Shown here piece after piece: positions 58,985 to 64,000 of a DNA stretch of 64,000 nucleotides; the stretch's first letter is position 1; the number at the start of each line of letters is the position of its first letter. The notes beneath the pieces are model-generated. The model was not told where the DNA came from, did no database searches, and was given only the letters and a program-made list of their open reading frames with translations. Location of the stretch: positions 1 to 64,000 of the forward strand of contig JANYCU010000047.1 in assembly GCA_025360125.1 (NCBI GenBank). Direction: 5' to 3'. Both the position numbers and the translations under genes were made by a program. Source of the DNA: Armatimonadota bacterium (GTDB lineage: Bacteria > Armatimonadota > Fimbriimonadia > Fimbriimonadales > Fimbriimonadaceae).

Positions 58985-59376
58985 CGGGGAGCAGCCTGAA
59001 CTTCTTCGTTGGTATCGGAGCCCTTCAAATCGATTGGCGGCTCGGCCACATCTGTTTTCTTTTTCGAAGTCTTGGGCGACTTTTCGTCCGCGATTATTGG
59101 TGGGGCAGTCTTTTCGGGATACGGTGTCTCATCCGGTCGAACGTAACCCAACCGGCGCGCCTCTTCTTCTTTTTGAACCGGATTCATGATCTGGTCTTTG
59201 CGCCGCAATTTGGCGTCAGCTTTCCGAGTGGTATCAATTTCCGAACGCATTTGGGTTGCCTTATCCTTCTCCGCTTGATACACCTTCCACGTCTTGCTCG
59301 ACGTATAGATGGCCAAACCAAGTCCGGCTACAACCGCCACCGGAATGAAGTAATTTAGTCTTCGCTTTTTACTCAT
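58981..59376 (-). CDS. FtsB/DivIC-like septum formation initiator protein
   Basis: A 131-residue bitopic protein: a short basic cytoplasmic tail (MSKKRRLNY), a membrane helix (FIPVAVVAGLGLAIYTSS), a charged coiled coil (about 30-65, KVYQAEKDKATQMRSEID) and the family's mark EEEARRLGYVRPDETPY near residue 70, where FtsB/DivIC proteins have a conserved Arg-Leu-Gly-(M/Y)-(V/I)-x-P-x-E. A Pro/Lys-rich tail follows. Such proteins link FtsL and FtsQ in the divisome. It lies 9 nt after pyk; in other bacteria this family is often beside eno. Confidence 0.78.
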   Translation of the reverse strand: MSKKRRLNYFIPVAVVAGLGLAIYTSSKTWKVYQAEKDKATQMRSEIDTTRKADAKLRRKDQIMNPVQKEEEARRLGYVRPDETPYPEKTAPPIIADEKSPKTSKKKTDVAEPPIDLKGSDTNEEVQAAPR

Positions 59377-59385
59377 GCTTAATCA

Positions 59386-60795
59386 CTATTCGTGTTTGAT
59401 TACCTGGGTCATGATGAGGTTCGTACTGCCAACCTTTCCGGCTGGGACTCCGGCAGTGAAAATAACGAGGTCTCCATTTTTCAGACGCCCCGCCTTGCAG
59501 AATGTATCCGTTGCATTGGTCAAAACCTCGTCGGTGGTAGTTAAATTGTCGATTAACATCCCTTCGACCCCCCAAACAACCGCCATAAAGGCAACTGTTT
59601 GCTGTGACCAACTGGCGCAGAGTATTCGTGATCGGGGTCGATACTTGCTGACCAGTCTTGGTGTCTGTCCGCTGGTCGAGGTGCAAAGAATCGCGGCGGG
59701 GGATAGTTGCCGCTCGAGGGTCGAGATAGCGAGCGCAATGGCGTGCGTATGCTCTTCCGGCTCCTTGTTGGAGCGCTTTAGGTAAATGCTGTCGCCGAGT
59801 TCGTATTCCGCTTCGATAGCGATGCGGGACATAACCCGAACGCACTCGATGGGATACTGTCCGGCGGCGGTTTCACCGCTGAGCATAATCGCGTCCGTTC
59901 CGTCGGTGATGGCGTTGAAGACATCGGAAACCTCGGCCCGAGTTGGGCGTGGGTTCGACATCATGCTTTCGAGCATTTGGGTTGCGGTAATTACCGGAAC
60001 GCCGTTCTCAGTGCATTGGTCGATGATTCGCTTCTGCAATCGGGGGACATCTTCGATGTCCATCTGAAGTCCCATGTCGCCGCGGGCAACCATGATGATA
60101 TCGACCTCTTCCATGATCGAATGAAGTTCGGAGATCGCTTCTGCCGTTTCGATCTTCGCGCAAATTTTGACCTTCGCACCGAGCTTGTTCAGCTCCCATT
60201 TGAGAAGCTTTATGTCGGCAGCATGCTTGACGTAGCTGAGGGCGACAAAGTCGACCTTTGCCTCAACCGCTTCCTTCATGTCTTCGACGTCTTTATCGGT
60301 GAGGGCGGGGACCTTGAAGGTTTGACCAACGAGAGTAATTCCTTTTCGGCTCTTGAGGTTTCCGCCCGTGACGACCGTGCCCGTAAACCATTCGTGTTCT
60401 TTTGAATCGATTGCAATTTCGATTTCTCCATCGCCGAGTAGGAGGCGTTCTCCAGCATCCATCTCATCGAGGATTTCTTGCTGCTCAATGGGAACTTGGG
60501 CACCGTGGCCGAGGGTAACCCTCTGACCAGCGACAAGATCAAGGCCTGAAGTTGGCAATGAGCCAACGCGAAATTTTGGACCTTGAAGGTCAGCCAAGAT
60601 GGCGACTGGGCCAAATTTTGGGCTCAGTTCTCGAATCCATTCGATCCATTGTCGCTTGTCCTTCCACTCACCGTGGCTGCAATTGAGCCTCGCGACATTC
60701 ATTCCAGCTTCGATTAACTGTTGAATCTTCTCGCGGGAATCGACCGCTGGTCCAAGCGTTACGACGATTTTTGTGCGTCTTTCCATATTCGGCAT
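59386..60795 (-). CDS. pyk: Pyruvate kinase
   Basis: A 469-residue glycolytic enzyme making ATP and pyruvate from phosphoenolpyruvate and ADP. Signatures are TKIVVTLGPAVDS, RLNCSHG, the active-site IMVARGDMGLQMDIEDVPRLQ (Mg and Lys block preceded by KICAKIETAEAI), VITATQMLESMMSNPRPTRAEVSDVFNAI (start VITATQMLESM) and LSGETAAGQYP. The C-terminal allosteric domain is present, with length typical of bacterial type I/II enzymes. FtsB-like and exported-protein genes follow closely on the same strand. Confidence 0.98.
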   Translation of the reverse strand: MPNMERRTKIVVTLGPAVDSREKIQQLIEAGMNVARLNCSHGEWKDKRQWIEWIRELSPKFGPVAILADLQGPKFRVGSLPTSGLDLVAGQRVTLGHGAQVPIEQQEILDEMDAGERLLLGDGEIEIAIDSKEHEWFTGTVVTGGNLKSRKGITLVGQTFKVPALTDKDVEDMKEAVEAKVDFVALSYVKHAADIKLLKWELNKLGAKVKICAKIETAEAISELHSIMEEVDIIMVARGDMGLQMDIEDVPRLQKRIIDQCTENGVPVITATQMLESMMSNPRPTRAEVSDVFNAITDGTDAIMLSGETAAGQYPIECVRVMSRIAIEAEYELGDSIYLKRSNKEPEEHTHAIALAISTLERQLSPAAILCTSTSGQTPRLVSKYRPRSRILCASWSQQTVAFMAVVWGVEGMLIDNLTTTDEVLTNATDTFCKAGRLKNGDLVIFTAGVPAGKVGSTNLIMTQVIKHE

Positions 60796-60847
60796 CCATG
60801 CCTTATTTCTAGTTTAGCAACCTGCAACCGAAATTAGTCAATGTCGT

Positions 60848-61420
60848 ATGATTAATAACGTGGAGCGCGAAACATTACAGTCGGGGGAAGATGTCGACGC
60901 GATTCTTAAGATTGCCCTTAGGCAAGACCATGGATCGGCCGATGAGCTGCGACTACGACTGACTCGCTCGGCCGAGGAGCTGGGCATTAGCCCCGAGGCT
61001 CTCGCCCAGGCTGAAAAAGTATATCTGGCAGAAGGAGATCGTGTTCGCGAAGAGCAGTTGCTCGAATCGAAGATCAATCGATTTATGAGGGCCAAGCGAG
61101 CAGGTTTCGCCTCCCATTTGACTTCCTATCTCAGCACCAATATAACGCTGCATGTGATTTGGTACCTCTCGGGTAAAGATTTCTATTGGCCAGGGATCGT
61201 GTTGGCAGCGTGGGGAATTGGATTGGCTTCGCACTTTGTTCACTCGCGGCAACGAGCTACCACCCATGATCACGATTTTCAGCGATGGGTGGAGATGGGC
61301 GAACCCGGCAAGTATCGAGTTGATGGCGACGACAATGACGTCAACGACTGGCATCGTCGGAAGATGCGGCGTCATAGAGGCGTGACGATCGGGATTAATA
61401 TTCCGGAGAAAAGAGATTAA
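60848..61420 (+). CDS. 2TM-domain membrane protein
   Basis: A 190-residue protein with a helical, charged N-terminal 70 residues (SADELRLRLTRSAEELGISP, a SHOCT/DUF1707-like segment) and a 2TM domain at about 85-135 (GFASHLTSYLSTNITLHVIWYL and WPGIVLAAWGIGLASHFVH), followed by a basic tail. The 2TM domain is a common two-helix module in sensor-like proteins. It is divergent from pyk and followed after 21 nt by a second small membrane protein. Confidence 0.82.
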   Translation: MINNVERETLQSGEDVDAILKIALRQDHGSADELRLRLTRSAEELGISPEALAQAEKVYLAEGDRVREEQLLESKINRFMRAKRAGFASHLTSYLSTNITLHVIWYLSGKDFYWPGIVLAAWGIGLASHFVHSRQRATTHDHDFQRWVEMGEPGKYRVDGDDNDVNDWHRRKMRRHRGVTIGINIPEKRD

Positions 61421-61441
61421 TTAGCCCAGGAGGCGGAAGAA

Positions 61442-61729
61442 GTGATGAGAGAAGAAACTGTTCCAACAATTGATCCACTCTATAGGCGGTTGGTACTTTT
61501 TCCATTGATCGCATCGACAACTGTAGAAGTGATCGGATCGGTCGCATTCTTGTTATGGATTCCGGAACCAATACTTAACTATTTCTGGATATTAATGATC
61601 GTCCTTTGGATTGGCTTGTTTCTCTTCCAGGTCAATCGAAAGCTCATCAATGTCGAGTCTAGAAGTCGATATATCGCAAAATGGGAATCGGAAGGTAGAC
61701 CCACATCCTACGGTGCTATTGACAATTAG
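61442..61729 (+). CDS. Small two-helix membrane protein
   Basis: A 95-residue protein with two hydrophobic segments (RRLVLFPLIASTTVEVIGSV and ILNYFWILMIVLWIGLFLFQ) and charged ends. No family is recognised. It starts at GTG 61442 or the adjacent ATG 61445, with AGGAGG at 61428-61433 favouring GTG by spacing. It probably forms an operon with the 2TM protein. Confidence 0.72.
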   Translation: MMREETVPTIDPLYRRLVLFPLIASTTVEVIGSVAFLLWIPEPILNYFWILMIVLWIGLFLFQVNRKLINVESRSRYIAKWESEGRPTSYGAIDN

Positions 61730-61758
61730 CTAAGGCCACTTGAAAGTAAACTCTTCGC

Positions 61759-62781
61759 ATGATATCTGAAGAAGGTTTGGCGCGTCGCCAGATCATTCAA
61801 GACTTGCCAAAAGTCGAGCTCCACGTTCATCTCGAAGGTTCAATCCAACCGGAAACCCTCCTTCAGCTCGCTTCGCGAAATGACATTTCGTTGCCCGCTT
61901 CGGACGTCGCCGGATTGCGCGAATGGTTCAAATTTCGCGACTTTAACCACTTCGTCGAAGTCTATGTTGCGGCTTCAAAGTGCATTCGAAAGCCAGAAGA
62001 TTTGGAGCTGATCGCCGAGGAATTTGCCCGGGGGCAGGCAGCGCAAAACATTCTTTACACCGAGGCGCATTACACCGCGATGACGATTTTCCGATACGCC
62101 GGAATTCCATTTGACGAGCAGTTGGACGCCCTTCATCGAGGGTTTGCGAAGGTTCCGGAGTCTCCGGTGAACTTAATCTTGGATATTGTTCGCGGCTTTC
62201 CGGTCGCCGAGGGCGAGCAGATTGCCCGGTGGTGCATCGATGGAATGGGTAAGGGTGTAGTTGGGATTGGACTTTCCGGTTTTGAAGGCACGGACCCAGT
62301 CGCGGTCCACAAACACTCGTTCAAGGCCGCCAAGGATGCCGGGTTGAAATGCTCGGCTCATGCGGGCGAAACGGGTGGCGCATCGGCAATTCGTGAAGTG
62401 CTTGCCGACGCCTACGCTGATCGAATCGGGCACGGAGTTCGCTGTATCGAAGATGGCCAGCTCGTCAAAGAACTGCGAGATAAGCAAATCCACCTTGAGG
62501 TCAATCCTACGAGTAATGTCAGCCTCGGGCTGTACCCGTCGCTCGCCGACCACCCGCTGCCAATCCTGATGGACGAGGGGCTAAGCGTCTCGATCAACTC
62601 GGATGATCCTCCCTTTTTCAACACGACGTTGACCGATGAATGGATCCGCTGCGCCGAAGAGTTCCAATTCAGCACCGACATTTTGTTTAGCCTTTGCCAA
62701 GGGGCTGTAAACAAATCGTTCCTTGACGATGCCAAGAAATCGGTTTTAAGAAAGCAGATCTCGGAAAGTTGGGACACCTAA
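61759..62781 (+). CDS. add: Adenosine deaminase
   Basis: A 340-residue zinc enzyme that converts adenosine to inosine in purine salvage. Ligands and catalytic residues are in order: HVHLEGS (about 22-28), HAGE (about 200-203, metal His and catalytic Glu), GHGVRC (about 223) and SINSDDPPFF (about 281, metal Asp). The C-terminus ISESWDT and the stop codon recur 841 bp downstream, flanking a toxin-antitoxin pair. Confidence 0.96.
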   Translation: MISEEGLARRQIIQDLPKVELHVHLEGSIQPETLLQLASRNDISLPASDVAGLREWFKFRDFNHFVEVYVAASKCIRKPEDLELIAEEFARGQAAQNILYTEAHYTAMTIFRYAGIPFDEQLDALHRGFAKVPESPVNLILDIVRGFPVAEGEQIARWCIDGMGKGVVGIGLSGFEGTDPVAVHKHSFKAAKDAGLKCSAHAGETGGASAIREVLADAYADRIGHGVRCIEDGQLVKELRDKQIHLEVNPTSNVSLGLYPSLADHPLPILMDEGLSVSINSDDPPFFNTTLTDEWIRCAEEFQFSTDILFSLCQGAVNKSFLDDAKKSVLRKQISESWDT

Positions 62782-62783
62782 TT
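62757..62783. repeat. 27-bp direct repeat, copy 1 (3' end of add)
   Basis: It covers the last codons and stop of add (ISESWDT) and matches 63598-63624 at 24 of 27 positions. Confidence 0.9.
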
Positions 62784-62791
62784 GCTACCCA

Positions 62792-63145
62792 TTAAATAGA
62801 CTGCAAGAATGCCACCGACACATGGGCCTCACGCTTTTCAGATTGGGGCCGTGCGCGAATAATGATTTCAATATCTTGATCGAGGCTATTAAGGATTCTC
62901 AGAAGTCGATCTGACGAAAAACCTTCAGTTATTCCACGGAGGAGTTTTGAAACTTTCGATTGGTCGATTCCAATCATTTTTGCCAAATCAGTTTGGTTGA
63001 CTCCTTTCGATGCCATTGCTTTGCTGATAGCGTGAACAAGCTGTGCTTTTGCCAGCATTTCGTCAGCATTCTCAAATCCGAGATCAGCGAAAACATTTCC
63101 ACTACTGGACTCAATTAGGATTTCTTCTTGTTTTTGTTTTGCCAT
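62792..63145 (-). CDS. HigA-like XRE-family antitoxin
   Basis: A 117-residue protein with a helix-turn-helix at about 38-95: LVHAISKAMASKGVNQTDLA, then KMIGIDQSKVSKLLRGITEG and LLRILNSLDQDIEI, the shape of the XRE/HTH_37 antitoxins paired with HigB/Gp49-type toxins. It lies downstream of the toxin gene and overlaps it by 31 nt. It should neutralise the toxin and repress the operon. Confidence 0.9.
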   Translation of the reverse strand: MAKQKQEEILIESSSGNVFADLGFENADEMLAKAQLVHAISKAMASKGVNQTDLAKMIGIDQSKVSKLLRGITEGFSSDRLLRILNSLDQDIEIIIRARPQSEKREAHVSVAFLQSI

Positions 63146-63486
63146 TCTTTGTGCCTTCCTTCCGCAATCTTCAATCTGCCTTTCACCTTGTCAATATCCT
63201 GTTTCGGAGTAGAAATGCCCGATTTCGACTTCTTTTGGAAGCAATGAAGAACGTAGACTGCCTCCTCAAACTTCACGGTATAGACCGCTCGGTAAGTACC
63301 TCCATCAAAATCTTCAACGACCTCTAGAACTCCTGCTCCTCCAAAGTCCTTCGAATGGGATGATTTCTCGCCCAATTGCGCTAAATCGAGTGCGAATCCT
63401 ACTGCCTGCTTAACCTCTCTTGGAAAATCTAGAATATCTTTTCGACTTGAACCAATCCATTCCAAGGGTTTACGTTCACTATTCAT
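63115..63486 (-). CDS. HigB/Gp49-like toxin (RelE superfamily)
   Basis: A 123-residue protein of the phage-derived Gp49-like/HigB-2 family. Visible marks are LEWIGSSRKDILDFPREVKQ, GGTYRAVYTVKFEEAVYVLH and the C-terminal CFQKKSKSGISTPKQDID, where the strand-end Lys/Phe/Lys residues resemble the mRNA-interferase site of RelE-fold toxins. Toxin-first order with a HigA-like antitoxin fits the higBA layout. The pair is flanked by copies of the add 3' end. Confidence 0.9.
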   Translation of the reverse strand: MNSERKPLEWIGSSRKDILDFPREVKQAVGFALDLAQLGEKSSHSKDFGGAGVLEVVEDFDGGTYRAVYTVKFEEAVYVLHCFQKKSKSGISTPKQDIDKVKGRLKIAEGRHKEWQNKNKKKS

Positions 63487-63597
63487 TTTAGGCTATTTCT
63501 GGCTTATTTTACACGAAATTTTGTCCATTCCTTAATGTAGTGGGTCGGTTTACAACTGATTGGACCAAATAGGATTTCGAAACGGCTAGGCAGTTCC

Positions 63598-63624
63598 GAT
63601 TTCGGAAAGTTGGGACGCCTAGTT
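63598..63624. repeat. 27-bp direct repeat, copy 2 (relic of an add 3' end)
   Basis: It still reads ISESWDA and TAG in the add frame. The three differences from copy 1 are ATC/ATT, ACC/GCC and TAA/TAG, so it looks like the end of a related add gene. Confidence 0.88.
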
Positions 63625-63630
63625 CTCCGA

Positions 63631-64000
63631 TTACCAACGAATTAGGTTGGCGCCCCAAACGAGCCCCGCACCAAATCCGACGGTAAGGACCAACATGCCT
63701 GGCTTGAGTCGGCCGCTATCGCTGGCTTCGTATAGAGCCAGAGGTATCGATCCGCCGCTCGTGTTTCCATATTTGTGAACGTTGACAAACACTTTCTCCG
63801 AAGGAAACTTAAATCGCTCGGCTGCGGCTCTAATGATTCTCATATTGGCTTGGTGAGGAATGAATAGATCGACCTCAGAGGCATCGACTCCGGCTTCAGC
63901 CAGGACCTTCTCGCACGCATCGCCCATCGCCTTGATGGCGAACCGATAGACCTCGTTACCCATCATTTGGATTCCGTACTTCATACCTTCTGGCGCAACT
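63631..64000 (-). CDS. fabH: 3-oxoacyl-ACP synthase III (C-terminal part; gene runs off the right edge)
   Basis: The last 120 or so residues of the condensing enzyme that starts fatty-acid synthesis from acetyl-CoA and malonyl-ACP. Catalytic His is in [12 protein letters not shown] and Asn in [16 protein letters not shown], followed by the C-terminal [17 protein letters not shown]. The catalytic Cys and the start lie beyond position 64000. The frame continues upstream to the window edge (VAPEGMKYG), so no internal start should be called. Confidence 0.95.
   Translation of the reverse strand, partial: VAPEGMKYGIQMMGNEVYRFAIKAMGDACEKVLAEAGVDASEVDLFIPHQANMRIIRAAAERFKFPSEKVFVNVHKYGNTSGGSIPLALYEASDSGRLKPGMLVLTVGFGAGLVWGANLIRW

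Overview
The window reads as chromosomal DNA of a free-living, probably Gram-negative-type bacterium of the Armatimonadota, most likely class Fimbriimonadia (confidence about 0.6). This rests on the mix of families: a DUF1800 protein, a copper-amine-oxidase-like stalk-domain surface protein, an ECF42-type sigma factor with a DGPF/YCII protein, a pilin-like protein, many secreted metallopeptidases of different clans, sialate esterase and PhoPQ-related hydrolases, and a moderate GC content judged by eye. There are housekeeping genes but no rRNA, tRNA or CRISPR array that I could find. Genes are tightly packed on both strands; four of the ten convergent pairs overlap by exactly 4 nt through interlocked stop codons.

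Layout. 1-3316: a heptamer tandem repeat, a DUF1800 gene and two AT-richer exported orphans. 3561-8801: MlaE-type permease, M28 peptidase, ppc and a DoxX protein. 8825-14960: exported proteins, including a family of gluzincin-like metallopeptidases present as a tandem-domain gene and a single-domain gene, an M61 peptidase and a small broken gene. 15203-20146: GNAT and zinc-ribbon genes, a beta-propeller protein, ftsZ and a polyprenyl synthase. 20147-28398: a repeat-rich gap, a ParB-like orphan, an MBL-fold hydrolase, a polysaccharide deacetylase, a CNNM/CBS transporter, phoU, another propeller protein, fmt and def. 28438-33291: an esterase, then an ECF42 sigma locus (sigma, VOC, SRPBCC, DGPF, DHFR-like, DinB) with a candidate sigma-specific promoter inside it. 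33292-37625: an accessory island with a decayed IS110 element followed by a four-gene cassette: a VKOR/thioredoxin fusion interrupted at a G10 tract, a ten-cysteine secreted peptide, a membrane protein and a pilin-like protein.

37768-48599: sialate O-acetylesterase, PhoPQ-related hydrolase, stalk-domain protein, PilZ, fumarylacetoacetase with an unnamed partner, and an operon of ANTAR response regulator, HIT hydrolase, family-4 uracil-DNA glycosylase and ComM. 48596-57654: a frameshifted serine hydrolase, an intergenic region rich in long inverted repeats, a TPR glycosyltransferase with a MerR regulator, an M14 peptidase, a secretin-N-like protein and a DUF488 protein. 57690-64000: unnamed membrane and exported proteins, an FtsB/DivIC-like protein, pyruvate kinase, small membrane proteins, adenosine deaminase, a HigBA-type toxin-antitoxin pair lying between two copies of the 3' end of the deaminase gene, and the 3' part of fabH.

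The most interesting points are the disulfide-oxidoreductase/cysteine-rich-peptide/pilin cassette beside the IS110 relic, the TA module bracketed by a duplicated add terminus (an integration scar), the ECF42 locus with its promoter match, the dispersed inverted-repeat family downstream of two minus-strand genes, and recurring intergenic 7-bp tandem repeats. Several reading frames break at or near homopolymers (15119, 35212, 49087, possibly about 54940), so base-level accuracy should be checked before any of them is called a pseudogene.
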